Of a DNA stretch of 64,000 bases, positions 1 to 8,714 are shown piece after piece. The position numbers and the translations under genes were made by a program. Positions within the stretch are counted from its first letter, which is position 1, and each line of letters starts with the position of its first letter. The DNA comes from Nitrogeniibacter aestuarii (GTDB lineage Bacteria; Pseudomonadota; Gammaproteobacteria; Burkholderiales; Rhodocyclaceae), in NCBI RefSeq assembly GCF_017309585.1, contig NZ_CP071321.1, positions 930,001-994,000 of the forward strand, written 5' to 3'. The notes under the pieces were generated by a model. The model searched no databases and was not told the DNA's origin. It was given only the letters and a program-made list of their open reading frames with translations.

Positions 1-150
1 AACGCGCCCGTGCGTTCTGCTGGCCGTTCCGGCTCGAGTCCCACCGCCATTTTCGTGGCAGCCCTGTCGGCCATGGGGCCGAGCCAGCTGTTCCGCTTGA
101 AAATCGCACCATCTGACTCTGGCGCAATCGAGCAAGACGTGGTGAAGTGA
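1..150 (+). CDS. 3' end of an unidentified gene (partial, low support)
   Basis: The first forward frame is open from the window edge to a TGA at 148-150, giving about 49 codons. The residues near the start (RSAGRSGSSPTAIF) resemble a glycine/serine loop, but I recognise no family. It could be the C-terminal tail of a gene beginning outside the window, or a chance open frame in GC-rich DNA. The stretch from 151 to 349 holds no convincing gene. Confidence 0.25.
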   Translation, partial: NAPVRSAGRSGSSPTAIFVAALSAMGPSQLFRLKIAPSDSGAIEQDVVK

Positions 151-349
151 CGGCCATTGCGCTTACGCAGGGTTCATCGGCGGCGCCACCGGCGGCCGAT
201 CAGCTCACACGTGCCCGTGGCCGCCGAGTGGCACCCCGAATCAGCGCCAACCGCCACACGTCCCCCAAGCAGGACTCTGATCGCAATCGGAGGCGGTTTC
301 GCCCCGATGCGCTGCTGATCCTGCGACAAACAACAAGATTGGTTTTCAG

Positions 350-1279
350 ATGAGTTTAATGAGCCGCCACGGGATCGTGCCTTCAGACACCGCCAAGGGT
401 TTTCTGGCTGCACTTGTGGTCGTTGCGTGCTGGACCGGATTCAATCTCGTTTCGCGGTTTGGATCGACGGCCTCCTTTACCCCGTTCGATCTTGCGGCGC
501 TGCGCTACGGTGTGTCGGCCACACTGACCCTGCCGTTCTTTTTCAGGTATGTCCCGATCCGCGACTGGCCCCGCCATGCGGTGCTGGCAACGTTCGCCGG
601 CCTCGGCTACGGCATCTTCGTGTACTCAGGATTTTCCTATGCCCCCGCGGCGCACGCGGGGCTTTTCGTCAATGGCGGCATCCCGTTCTGGACGGTCGTG
701 ATCGCCGCTGTCCTGGCCGGTTTCCACATCGCACGCCAGACCCTTCTGGCCTTGCTCCTGTCGAGCTCCGGGCTCGTTCTGATCGGCTTCCACAGCCTGG
801 CCGCGCCGGCGGTTGCCGGGCAATGGATCGGGGATGTCCTGTTTCTTGCGGCCGCCCTGTGCTGGGCGATCTTCGGGCTGTTGATGCGCCGATGGGGCAT
901 CAAGCCCCAGCACTGCATTCTCGGCATCGCCGCGTTCTCGGTCGTCACCTACATGCCCGTGTATCTGCTCTGGTTGCCCAGTGAGCTGGCCAGCGCGAGT
1001 TGGGGCGCCATTGCGCTTCAAGCGGTCTATCAAGGCATCGTGGCCGCCTTGTTGGCTGCGGGCATGTACAGTTACGCGAGCCAGAAGATCGGTGCCTGTG
1101 AAGCGTCCATGATGCTGGCGCTGGTGCCCGCGCTGACCGCGATCGGTGGTTTCTTCATCCTGGACGAAGCACTGAGCCTGGTGACGGGCATTGGTGTCGT
1201 GATCGTGTCGCTGGGGGCCTTGCTGGGCGCCATGCCGTCCAATACGCTCCAGCGCTTCGCCTCGCGCAGGTATCGCTGA
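350..1279 (+). CDS. DMT-superfamily (EamA-type) transporter
   Basis: Probable inner-membrane exporter or permease of the drug/metabolite transporter superfamily; the substrate cannot be told from sequence. The 309-residue protein is almost entirely hydrophobic, with about ten predicted membrane segments arranged as two EamA repeats (roughly residues 15-140 and 160-295). The first repeat has the AALRYG-type loop and the second ends with a FFILDEALS segment typical of the family. An alternative start lies at 362 (MSRHG). Neither start has a clear ribosome binding site. It stands alone: the next genes are on the opposite strand and converge on it with a short 24-base gap. Confidence 0.85.
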   Translation: MSLMSRHGIVPSDTAKGFLAALVVVACWTGFNLVSRFGSTASFTPFDLAALRYGVSATLTLPFFFRYVPIRDWPRHAVLATFAGLGYGIFVYSGFSYAPAAHAGLFVNGGIPFWTVVIAAVLAGFHIARQTLLALLLSSSGLVLIGFHSLAAPAVAGQWIGDVLFLAAALCWAIFGLLMRRWGIKPQHCILGIAAFSVVTYMPVYLLWLPSELASASWGAIALQAVYQGIVAALLAAGMYSYASQKIGACEASMMLALVPALTAIGGFFILDEALSLVTGIGVVIVSLGALLGAMPSNTLQRFASRRYR

Positions 1280-1303
1280 CGCGCCCCCCGGATCGCCTGC
1301 GTT

Positions 1304-2239
1304 CTAGGCTGTCGTGGCACCTTCACGGCTCGGCGGAACGATCGGCACGACATTGTCGGCCGCATTGACCACGCGTCTGACATGACAACGCTGTGAGTAG
1401 ATGTCGGCGATTACCACACCGTCGGCGCTGCGGGCCATCTGGATGTGATGATCCATGCGCCCGTCAGGGTTTGCCAGCTCATGCAGGTGCAGGACGAGTC
1501 GGGCGCCGGGATTGGCGTTTCCGTGGAACAGGATGTGGCGTTCGGTCGTACTCAGGTGGTGGGCCGCACGACCGAACCAGCGTGACTCGGCCTGATCTGC
1601 AAACTCGTGGAAACGTGCAAAGTACATGAAACCCGCGCCATTGAAGTGGGCGCTGGGGTTGGTGTCCAGGAGTTGCGGCGCAAAGCTGTGGGCATGAGCA
1701 TGCGCCGATTCCGGGCGCGGCTTTTTCTGCGAACGCTGCCTGTTCAAGTCAGCGAAGCGCGCGCCGTCGCCGAGTTCGGGAAGGCCGTCGAAGCCGGGGA
1801 CCGCGCTGCGTACCGCGGAGGTGTTGTCGTCCGCGCGCTCGCGGGCGACAAACACCGACTGCATCTCCAGCGTAGCAATGATCTCGTTCCCGCAGGCAAT
1901 CACATGCTTGCTGTAGCACTGGGTGCGGCTGATGCGGCCGATCCGGCTGTCGAGCGAAAGGAGATCGCCCTCGCCAACCCGCTCAAGGGCGGCCTGCCGC
2001 AACCGGATGGCACGAAACGCCGCATACACACGTCGCCCCCGGCCATCGCGCAGATTCACCACCGGCTGGCCGCAGGCCTCCGCCAGCAGTTGCCAGTGGC
2101 GATCACCACATTCGGCCAGAAGCCAGCTCTCCGACAGGCCGTTGAGACCCAGTTGCGGCATGCCCACCCGTACCCGGGCCGGCAGGGTGGCCGGTCGTGT
2201 GTCAGGGGGGCTCCAGGCTGAGAAGGCGGCATCGAACAT
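1304..2239 (-). CDS. Pnap_2097-family biosynthetic protein (LnmK-like)
   Basis: This 311-residue protein matches what I know of the Pnap_2097 family, distantly related to LnmK-type double hot-dog acyltransferase/decarboxylases and found at the end of Nit1 nitrilase clusters. The exact reaction is unknown. The start at 2239 (MFDAAFSAW) has a GGGAGA ribosome binding site 5 bases upstream. Visible landmarks are a VGMPQLGLNGLSE segment near residue 25 and a FNGAGFMYFARFHEFAD segment near residue 205, as expected for hot-dog enzymes acting on thioester-bound substrates. It is the last gene of the nine-gene minus-strand cluster, 19 bases after the flavoprotein gene. Confidence 0.7.
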   Translation of the reverse strand: MFDAAFSAWSPPDTRPATLPARVRVGMPQLGLNGLSESWLLAECGDRHWQLLAEACGQPVVNLRDGRGRRVYAAFRAIRLRQAALERVGEGDLLSLDSRIGRISRTQCYSKHVIACGNEIIATLEMQSVFVARERADDNTSAVRSAVPGFDGLPELGDGARFADLNRQRSQKKPRPESAHAHAHSFAPQLLDTNPSAHFNGAGFMYFARFHEFADQAESRWFGRAAHHLSTTERHILFHGNANPGARLVLHLHELANPDGRMDHHIQMARSADGVVIADIYSQRCHVRRVVNAADNVVPIVPPSREGATTA

Positions 2240-2258
2240 GGTGATCTCCCCAGGGCGA

Positions 2259-3563
2259 TCAGACGGCTGCCGCAACAGCGGCGTCGGCCGGTCGGACGCT
2301 GGCCAGGCGCTCGGCGATCACCTCGGCGAGGTAGGCTGAATCCTCGGCCACGCCGAGGAAGCGACCCGAGCCCCAAGTGTTGAGCCACGGCAGCCCGAGG
2401 AAGTAAAGCCCCTCCACCGGCGAGACGCCGCGGGTGAATTTCGGCCGACCGCGCCCATCGAAGGTGGGCAGGTCGATCCAGCGGTAGTCCGGGCGAAAGC
2501 CGATGGCCCACACGATGCTCGTGATCCCGGCCGCATCGCAATCGAGGGACGTGGGGTCGGACTCGGGCGCCCAGACCTTGGCGAACGGCGGCTCTTCCGG
2601 CGCGTCGATGCCCTTGTCGGCGATGAACTTGTCGATGTCCCGGCGAATACTCACGTACACCTCGTCGGCGTCGTCCAGGTTCTTGCTCAGGTCGGGCAGA
2701 AATTCAAGCCGGCTACTCTGGATGTTGGCCATCGAGCCATACAGCTTCACGCCTTCGAGGGCGAAGCGGCGCAGATCGATCTCGTGACCGCCGTCGCGCC
2801 CGGTCATGTAATGGTTGGTCTTCTCGCGGGCGGCTTCGCCGAGCGGGTGACGGTCGATGGTGAGCTCGTAGTAGCGCATGTCCCACAGCCACTCGGTGGC
2901 GTCCTTGCCCCGGTACTTGCGGGGCGAGCGCGGGGCCGGGCCCACACACAGGTGCACCTTGCGCCCGGCCAGGTGCAGGTCTTCCATCAACTGCACGCCG
3001 GATTGCCCGGAGCCGACCACCAGCACTTCGCCCTCGGGCAGCTGCGCCGGATTGCGGTAGTCCCGCGAGTGGATCTGCTGGATGTGAGCCGGCAGGCTGG
3101 CCGCATAGTCCGGCACGATGGGGATGTCGTAACCGCCGGTGCAGATGGCCACCTGGTCGGCCTCGAAACGCCCCGCGCTGGTCGCCACGTCGAAGCGTCC
3201 CGACGCCGACCGGCTCACCTGCTGGACCGACACGCCCTCGACGATGGGTGGCTCGAAGCTTCGTGCGAAGGCCTCGACGTAATCCACGATCTCGTCCTTG
3301 AGCATGTAGCCGGTCGGATCATCGCCGGCATACGGAAAGTCCGGCAGCTGACATTGCCAGTTCGGCGTCACCAGGCAGAAACTGTCCCAGCGTTCATGCT
3401 TCCAGGAATGGGCGACACGACGCTTTTCGAACACGATATGGTCGATGCCCTGTTGCTTGAGGCGATAGCTCAAGGACAGCCCGGCCTGGCCGCCGCCGAT
3501 GATCAGTACCGGGTAATGGGTGCGCGAGAGTAGTTCTGTCGATTGGGGGAATAGGGTATTCAT
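2259..3563 (-). CDS. MSMEG_0569-family flavin-dependent oxidoreductase (Nit1 cluster)
   Basis: FAD/NADPH-dependent oxidoreductase resembling flavin-containing monooxygenases. Of 434 residues, the N-terminus has the FAD dinucleotide loop GGGQAG near residue 24, followed by an FExR acidic end. A second nucleotide-binding motif (VVGSGQSGVQ) near residue 190 would bind NADPH. The start at 3563 (MNTLFPQST) has a GAGG site 7 bases upstream; an upstream open extension lacks one. It follows the small MSMEG_0570-like gene after a 37-base gap. Family members always sit in Nit1 clusters; substrate unknown. An N- or S-oxygenation step on a nitrile- or amide-derived metabolite is inference. Confidence 0.85.
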   Translation of the reverse strand: MNTLFPQSTELLSRTHYPVLIIGGGQAGLSLSYRLKQQGIDHIVFEKRRVAHSWKHERWDSFCLVTPNWQCQLPDFPYAGDDPTGYMLKDEIVDYVEAFARSFEPPIVEGVSVQQVSRSASGRFDVATSAGRFEADQVAICTGGYDIPIVPDYAASLPAHIQQIHSRDYRNPAQLPEGEVLVVGSGQSGVQLMEDLHLAGRKVHLCVGPAPRSPRKYRGKDATEWLWDMRYYELTIDRHPLGEAAREKTNHYMTGRDGGHEIDLRRFALEGVKLYGSMANIQSSRLEFLPDLSKNLDDADEVYVSIRRDIDKFIADKGIDAPEEPPFAKVWAPESDPTSLDCDAAGITSIVWAIGFRPDYRWIDLPTFDGRGRPKFTRGVSPVEGLYFLGLPWLNTWGSGRFLGVAEDSAYLAEVIAERLASVRPADAAVAAAV

Positions 3564-3600
3564 GGGAAATCCTCTGTGTTGCGGGGTTGGGGGGCGGCGC

Positions 3601-3894
3601 TCAGCGGGCGCCGGGCTTGAAGCCTTCGACGAGGACTTCACTTTCCGAGGGGTCGAAGTCCTCGGCGCGCGTTCTGATGCGCGCGAGCTGATCCATGGCA
3701 CTGGAGCAGTAGAAACCGTACTTGGCCTTGACCCGTTCGCTGGCTTCGCCCAGGGCGCTCTCGCAGCGCTGGACGAAATCACCCACCGGGTAGCGGCCAC
3801 CGGCATCGAGGTGATCCTGGATGACCAGCGAGGGGGAGTAGCAGCGTTCCTGCTGGCCATCGGGCCAACGGACGTCGAAGTAGATCTCAGGCAT
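3601..3894 (-). CDS. MSMEG_0570-family small protein (Nit1 cluster)
   Basis: A 97-residue soluble protein beginning MPEIYFDVRWPDG, which matches the short 'nitrogen starvation response' family of Nit1 clusters. It has no signal peptide or catalytic motif that I can name. Two cysteines near the middle (QRCESAL and FYCSSAM) could bind a metal or a partner. Its start overlaps the end of the glycosyltransferase gene by 8 bases, so the two are probably translationally coupled. The function is unknown. It may be a carrier or accessory factor for the neighbouring enzymes. Confidence 0.8.
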   Translation of the reverse strand: MPEIYFDVRWPDGQQERCYSPSLVIQDHLDAGGRYPVGDFVQRCESALGEASERVKAKYGFYCSSAMDQLARIRTRAEDFDPSESEVLVEGFKPGAR

Positions 3895-5074
3895 GTTGAA
3901 ACTCCGTGATTGGGGTTGTGGTTTTAAGCAGGTCGAGATAGGCGGCTTCATGCGCGTGTGCGCAGTCACTCCACAGGTGGTGCGCCGCCACCTGGTGGCC
4001 CGCTTCGATCAGTTGCTGGCGGGTGGCCGGGATGAGCGCGCGGCACATGGCGGTGGCAATCGAGTCCGGGTCGTGCGGATCGACCCAGAGGCAGTCCGTG
4101 TCGCCGAGAAAATCGGTGAAGGGCGCCATGCCCGAGACCAGGGTGGGGACCCCGCAGGCCATGGCCTCGATGATCGCCAGCCCGAAACCCTCGATCAGAG
4201 AGGCGAACACCAGCGCGTCGGCAAGACGGTAGGCCGCAGGCATCTCGTCATCGGCCAGCACGCCGGCGAGAATCACCTCGATCCCCGCTGTCAGGCCGGC
4301 CTGGGCGAGCGCGGCATCGAAATCCCGGCGGTAGCGATCATGGTCGAGCAGGCTGGCGCCGCCCACGATGAGCAGTTGAGCGTCGGGTACGCCGTGTCTG
4401 AGCCGGGCAAAGGCACGCAGCGCGCCGATGGTGTTCTTGCGCGCCTCGATACCGCCGACCATCAGAAAGATCGGCCCGCGGCCCAGCCCCAGGCGGTGAC
4501 GCAGGCGAACATCCATCTCGGTCGGCTGCGGATTGAAGCGGGACAGATCCACGCCATTGCCCACCAGCGTTGAAGCGCGGCCGAAACGCTGCAGCAGCGT
4601 GTCCTGCCAGGTGGGGCTGACCGTCAGCAGGCGATCCGCATGATCGATGCAACGTGCCTCCCAGGCATCGACCCGGGCATCCCCGAAGGAGGTTTCCAGG
4701 TGGTGGACCGTGCGCAGGTAGCCGGCCACCGTGCCGGCCCGGCGCAAGGCCAGCAGCGCGTTGGCGCCGATGCCGTCGTGGGCATGGAACACGTCGAAAT
4801 CGGCATGTCCCGGTTGCGAGAACCAATCCACGAACCCGCGGATGCGGGCCTCGACCACCGCGCTGAGCGACGCTGGAGCGACCTCGCAGGGCACGAAACG
4901 TGTCGCACACGAAGTCCCGCGAAAGAAGCGTGAGCCGGCCGCCGCAGGCGCGTGGATGGTCACCGCATGGCCGCGCGCCATGAGTGCTTCGCCCAGCGAC
5001 AGGCAATGCACCACCCCGCCGCGCGGGTTCACCGAATGGGTCAGCAGGGCGATACGCAAGGGGCGCTCACACAT
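3887..5074 (-). CDS. GT4 glycosyltransferase, MSMEG_0565 family (Nit1 cluster)
   Basis: A 395-residue GT-B glycosyltransferase. The N-terminal acceptor domain starts with a RIALLTHSVNPRGGVVH loop. The C-terminal donor domain has the FLMVGGIEARKN strand and the EGFGLAIIEAMACG motif (about residues 300-315), whose EX7E pattern binds the nucleotide sugar in GT4 retaining enzymes. Its presence implies that the Nit1 product, or an intermediate, is glycosylated. It overlaps the AIR-synthase-like gene upstream by 8 bases and the small 97-residue gene downstream by 8 bases, so it lies mid-operon. Confidence 0.85.
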   Translation of the reverse strand: MCERPLRIALLTHSVNPRGGVVHCLSLGEALMARGHAVTIHAPAAAGSRFFRGTSCATRFVPCEVAPASLSAVVEARIRGFVDWFSQPGHADFDVFHAHDGIGANALLALRRAGTVAGYLRTVHHLETSFGDARVDAWEARCIDHADRLLTVSPTWQDTLLQRFGRASTLVGNGVDLSRFNPQPTEMDVRLRHRLGLGRGPIFLMVGGIEARKNTIGALRAFARLRHGVPDAQLLIVGGASLLDHDRYRRDFDAALAQAGLTAGIEVILAGVLADDEMPAAYRLADALVFASLIEGFGLAIIEAMACGVPTLVSGMAPFTDFLGDTDCLWVDPHDPDSIATAMCRALIPATRQQLIEAGHQVAAHHLWSDCAHAHEAAYLDLLKTTTPITEFQHA

Positions 5075-6065
5075 GGCAGACCTCCCGGTGCGCGGGGGCT
5101 TCGACCCCCATCAGGGGAGACTGCGTCAGATCCCAGAAAGTCGCCTGCTCGGCAACACCCGCGGCGTTGGTGCGCACCTGCAGGCGACGGCTGGCGTCGA
5201 AGTGCCCGATGCCGGCCGCCGTAATGTCCCGCGTTGCGAAATGCGCGACCAGATCGCTCACCTGCTCGGGGCGGCAGGCCAGCAGGTAGCCGAAACTCGG
5301 AAAACTTCTGAGCCAGCGGGCGAGGGGCACACCGTGCGGCTGTGGAACGGCATCCAGGTCGAGCTGCAGGCCGACGCCGGAGCACTCCATGAACATGAGC
5401 GCCGTGCCCAGCAGGCCAGCCTGACTGATGTCCTTGGCGCCGTGGGCCAGCCCACGCTCCGCCGCGATCGGCAGCAGCTCGAGGTCGCCGCACATGCGTC
5501 CGGCCGGAGCCGAGGTGGCCGCATCCCAGTTGTCGAAGGGCTCGCGATACGCACCGCGCAGGTCGATGGCTGCCACCAGGGCATCCCCCGGCCGCGCCGC
5601 AAAGCTGGTGAGCAAGGTGTTCGCTTCACCCACGATGGCCACCGCCAGCTGGGTCTGCGTCGTACGCAGGTTGCTGTGGCCGCCCACGATGGGCACGCCC
5701 AGCGCGCGGGCTGCGTCGTCCAGGCCCTTCATCACGGCGGCGGCATGGGCATCGCCATCGCTCCACAGGGCATCGACCACCGCCAGGGCGCGGCCGCCCA
5801 TGGCGGCGATGTCGGAGACGTTGACCATGACGCCACACCAGCCGGCGAACCAGGCATCGTGGGCGACGAACTCGTTCATGAAACCTTCGATGGCGAACAA
5901 CAGGTGACTGTCGCCACGCGGGAGGGCCGCGCAATCGTCCCCCAGCCAGGCCGCCGCGCCCGGCACATGTGGCACCGACACATGACGCAGCAGCGTCTCG
6001 ATGTCGCGCTTGTGCGCCAGGCCCTTATGGGCACGCATTTCAGTCATCAGGGCGTCGAGCGTCAT
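5067..6065 (-). CDS. sll0787-family AIR synthase-like protein (Nit1 cluster)
   Basis: A 332-residue member of the PurM/AIR synthase fold, the ATP-dependent family that includes ThiL, SelD and HypE. The characteristic N-terminal GDDCAAL segment sits near residue 43, and a VNVSDIAAMGGRALAVVDALW stretch near residue 82 matches the metal/ATP site of the family. True PurM functions in purine synthesis and is not clustered with nitrilases, so this is the Nit1 paralogue, likely catalysing an ATP-dependent phosphorylation or cyclisation. The ATG at 6065 overlaps the stop of the acetyltransferase gene by 4 bases (ATGA). Confidence 0.8.
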   Translation of the reverse strand: MTLDALMTEMRAHKGLAHKRDIETLLRHVSVPHVPGAAAWLGDDCAALPRGDSHLLFAIEGFMNEFVAHDAWFAGWCGVMVNVSDIAAMGGRALAVVDALWSDGDAHAAAVMKGLDDAARALGVPIVGGHSNLRTTQTQLAVAIVGEANTLLTSFAARPGDALVAAIDLRGAYREPFDNWDAATSAPAGRMCGDLELLPIAAERGLAHGAKDISQAGLLGTALMFMECSGVGLQLDLDAVPQPHGVPLARWLRSFPSFGYLLACRPEQVSDLVAHFATRDITAAGIGHFDASRRLQVRTNAAGVAEQATFWDLTQSPLMGVEAPAHREVCHV

Positions 6066-6619
6066 GATCGCCCCCGATGCACGTGCACCCGCAGCGGCTC
6101 ATCCGGTGCAAAGGCCGGGTAATGCGCGAGGTCGGCCGACATGACGTGGTGCGGCTGACCGTGCAGCTCGGTGCTGCCCAGGCTGTGCCAATGCAGTCGC
6201 TGGAACATGCGCACATTGGCGGCCTGCACCTGGGCGATGAAACGCTTGCAGCCGAAGGTGTGGGCACTGCGTACGGCAAGCTGGATGAGCGCTGCGCCGA
6301 TCACGCCGACCCGGCGGAACTCGCTCGCCACCGCGAGGCGAGAGCCTTGCCAGGTGCCGGGCTCGCATTGATGGATGCGCACCGTGCCGACCACCGGGCG
6401 ATCACCCGGCGGCGTGGCATCCGTTGCCGGATAAGCCACCAGCGTCAGCGCGTGGGGATCGATGGCGTCGGTGTCGTCGCCGTCGAAAAGCCCCTGCTCG
6501 TGGCAGAACACGGCGCGACGCAGTTGCTGCGCAGCGGCTTTCCCCGCCGCATCGGCGTGCACGATCCGATAGTCGCGCGGCACCAGCAGACGCAGGTTTT
6601 CGGGCAGCGGCGCGTTCAT
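6062..6619 (-). CDS. GNAT-family N-acetyltransferase, MSMEG_0567/Sll0786 type (Nit1 cluster)
   Basis: A 185-residue GNAT protein. The acetyl-CoA loop is visible in the segment AVASEFRRVGVIGAALIQLAV (about residues 115-135, a variant of the Q/RxxGxG/A motif). The N-terminal part (RRAVFCHEQGLF) resembles the acyl-homoserine-lactone-synthase-like entrance seen in this subgroup. The start at 6619 lies in a 4-base ATGA overlap with the radical SAM gene. In cyanobacteria and mycobacteria this protein belongs to the same conserved cluster. Which amine is acylated is unknown. Confidence 0.8.
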   Translation of the reverse strand: MNAPLPENLRLLVPRDYRIVHADAAGKAAAQQLRRAVFCHEQGLFDGDDTDAIDPHALTLVAYPATDATPPGDRPVVGTVRIHQCEPGTWQGSRLAVASEFRRVGVIGAALIQLAVRSAHTFGCKRFIAQVQAANVRMFQRLHWHSLGSTELHGQPHHVMSADLAHYPAFAPDEPLRVHVHRGRS

Positions 6620-7728
6620 GCCCGGGCCTCGTAGCTGGCCAGTGCGGAGCAGGCGCCGCATTTGCCGCAGCCGGCCTTCATGCCCGCCCCGGACAGGCCG
6701 GCGCCCCGGATGAGCCCGGCCAGCGGCCGCAGCAGTTCATCCATGAAGGTGCTGTCGGGGGCGGGGTGATCTTCCAGCGGCGTGCCGGAGATGGGTACGA
6801 AAGGCACCACAAAGGGATACACGCCCATGTTCACCAGCCGGGCGCAGGTCTCGAGAATCGCATCCCGGGTATCGCCCAGGCCAGCAAGGATGTAGGTGGA
6901 CACCTGGCCGCGGCCGAACGTCTCCACCGCCGCGGCAAAGGCCTCGTCATAGCGGGCCAGTGAGACCGTGGCCTTGCCCGGCATCAGGCGTGTGCGCAGT
7001 GCCGGCGTGACGATTTCCAGATGCAGGCCCACGCTGTCGACGCCGGCCTCACGGACCCGGCGGAACCAGGCGAAGTCTTCCGGCGGTTCGAACTGGGCCT
7101 GCAGCGGCAGATCCACCGCCGCGCGAATGGCCTCGGCGCTCTCGCACATCACCTTGGCGCCCCGGTCGGCGGTCGGCGGCGTGCCGGTGGTCATGACCAT
7201 GTGACGCACGCCGTCGAGCAGCACGGCGGCACGGGCGACCTCGGCCAGTTGCTCCGGGCTCTTGTGGGCCACCGTGCGCCCGGCCGCGAGTGACTGGCCG
7301 ATGCTGCAGAACTGGCAGCTCTTGGTGCGGCTCTGATAGCGGATGCACTGTTGCAGCACCGTGGTGGCCAGCACGTCGGTGCCGTGCAGGGTGGCGATGT
7401 GGCTGTAGGGCACACCGTCGAGGGTTTGCAGTCGGTAGAAGCGCGGCTTGCGGGCGAACTCCACCTTTGCGATGGTGACCCCGTCGCGCCGGATCGTGGC
7501 CTGCCCGTCGGCGTTGGGCACCGAGGCCAGGTAGGGCGAATTGTGGGCGCTGCTGGTGTGCACCGGCACCATGACGGGCCGGCCGTCCACCACCACCGCA
7601 GCATGGTCCGAGGGGCCGGCGCCACCGCGCCGGCTGTGAATGTCCGCTGCCACGCCTTCCAGGCGAAAGCCGCGGCTTTGCAGGTCAGAGATGAGGTGCT
7701 GCGAGGCAGCCGGGCTCGTCATGGTCAT
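6616..7728 (-). CDS. MSMEG_0568-family radical SAM protein (Nit1 cluster)
   Basis: A 370-residue radical SAM enzyme. The presumed iron-sulfur cysteines occur as C-x9-C-x2-C (CIRYQSRTKSCQFC, about residues 110-125) rather than the usual C-x3-C-x2-C. A second cysteine group near the C-terminus (CGKCGAC) may hold an auxiliary cluster. The start at 7728 (MTMTSP) has a GGGAG site; a second ATG follows 6 bases later. The gene overlaps the nitrilase gene by 44 bases. The reaction is unknown. A biotin-synthase-like (BATS-type) or lipoyl-synthase-like chemistry is possible but not shown. Confidence 0.8.
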   Translation of the reverse strand: MTMTSPAASQHLISDLQSRGFRLEGVAADIHSRRGGAGPSDHAAVVVDGRPVMVPVHTSSAHNSPYLASVPNADGQATIRRDGVTIAKVEFARKPRFYRLQTLDGVPYSHIATLHGTDVLATTVLQQCIRYQSRTKSCQFCSIGQSLAAGRTVAHKSPEQLAEVARAAVLLDGVRHMVMTTGTPPTADRGAKVMCESAEAIRAAVDLPLQAQFEPPEDFAWFRRVREAGVDSVGLHLEIVTPALRTRLMPGKATVSLARYDEAFAAAVETFGRGQVSTYILAGLGDTRDAILETCARLVNMGVYPFVVPFVPISGTPLEDHPAPDSTFMDELLRPLAGLIRGAGLSGAGMKAGCGKCGACSALASYEARA

Positions 7729-8695
7729 CGTGTGCTCCCGTGGGGTTGGGCATCTCGGCGTCGCCGAGCGCATGCAGCGGGGCCTTGGTGGCCAGGTCGG
7801 CATGCAGGGACAGGAGTTCGGGCCGGGCGTAGTGACCGACCGAATCCATCATGCGTTTTCGTTTGGTGATGAGGGCCATGTCCAGGTCGGCCACGAGCAT
7901 GCCCTCGCCCTCGGTGAGGGGCGGGCACACGTAGTTGCCTTCCGGTGAGACGATGGCGGTATGGCAGCCGCCGCGCAGTGCGCGCTGCATGGCCGGGTCG
8001 GGGGTAATCGACTCGATCTGGGCATCGGTGAGCCAGCCGGTGGCGTTGACCACGAAGCAGCCGGACTCGAGCGCATGGTGACGGATGGTCACCGCCATCT
8101 GGTCGGCAAAGATCTGGCCGACCATCGAACCGGGAAACTGCGCAGCATGGATTTCCTCATGCTGGGCCATGAGGGCATAGCGGGCGAGCGGGTTGTAGTG
8201 CTCCCAGCAGGCCAGGGCGCCGACGCGGCCGACGGCGGTATCGACCACCTTGAGGCCGCTGCCGTCGCCCTGTCCCCACACCATGCGCTCATGGTAGGTG
8301 GGGGTGATCTTGCGACGCTTGAGCACCAGTTCGCCCGTCGCATCGAAGATCAGCTGGGTGTTGTAGAGCGTGCCATGGTCACGCTCATTGACCCCCAGCA
8401 CGACGACGGTGCCGGCCTTGCGCGCGGCATTGCCCACGGCCCGGGTCACCGGCCCGGGGACGGTCACCGCCCACTCGTACAGCTTCAGATGCGCGGCGCC
8501 CATGGTGACCGCGGGCTGGATGAACGAGAAGTACGGGTAGTAGGGCACGAAGGTCTCCGGGAAGACCACCATGTGCGCGCCTTTCTGCCCGGCCTCCGTG
8601 ATGGCCAGGCAGACCTTGTCCACCGTGCCCATCGCAGACTCGAGATCCGGTGCCATCTGCACGGCGGCAACGCGGACGGTTCGGGAGGTCGTCAT
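7685..8695 (-). CDS. Nit6803-type nitrilase (Nit1 cluster)
   Basis: A nitrilase-superfamily enzyme that hydrolyses nitriles to carboxylic acids, 336 residues. The catalytic triad is visible: Glu in FPETFVPYYPYF (about residue 47), Lys in LKRRKITPTYHERM (about residue 134) and Cys in ACWEHYNPLARYALM (about residue 168). The CWEHY context is that of branch-1 true nitrilases such as Nit6803 from Synechocystis, rather than amidases. It is second in the operon, 19 bases after the DsrE-like gene. Its 3' end overlaps the radical SAM start by 44 bases. The natural substrate of Nit1 clusters has not been established to my knowledge. Confidence 0.92.
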   Translation of the reverse strand: MTTSRTVRVAAVQMAPDLESAMGTVDKVCLAITEAGQKGAHMVVFPETFVPYYPYFSFIQPAVTMGAAHLKLYEWAVTVPGPVTRAVGNAARKAGTVVVLGVNERDHGTLYNTQLIFDATGELVLKRRKITPTYHERMVWGQGDGSGLKVVDTAVGRVGALACWEHYNPLARYALMAQHEEIHAAQFPGSMVGQIFADQMAVTIRHHALESGCFVVNATGWLTDAQIESITPDPAMQRALRGGCHTAIVSPEGNYVCPPLTEGEGMLVADLDMALITKRKRMMDSVGHYARPELLSLHADLATKAPLHALGDAEMPNPTGAHDDHDEPGCLAAPHL

Positions 8696-8714
8696 GCGGG
8701 GTCTCCTCGATCCG

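Noticed and set aside
147..353. 68-codon frame upstream of the DMT transporter
   Set aside because: Arg-rich composition, no ribosome site, and it overlaps the transporter start; treated as chance.
5067..6065. Housekeeping purM or thiL
   Set aside because: The gene is fused by overlaps into the Nit1 cluster and lacks purine or thiamine neighbours; it is the cluster-specific paralogue.
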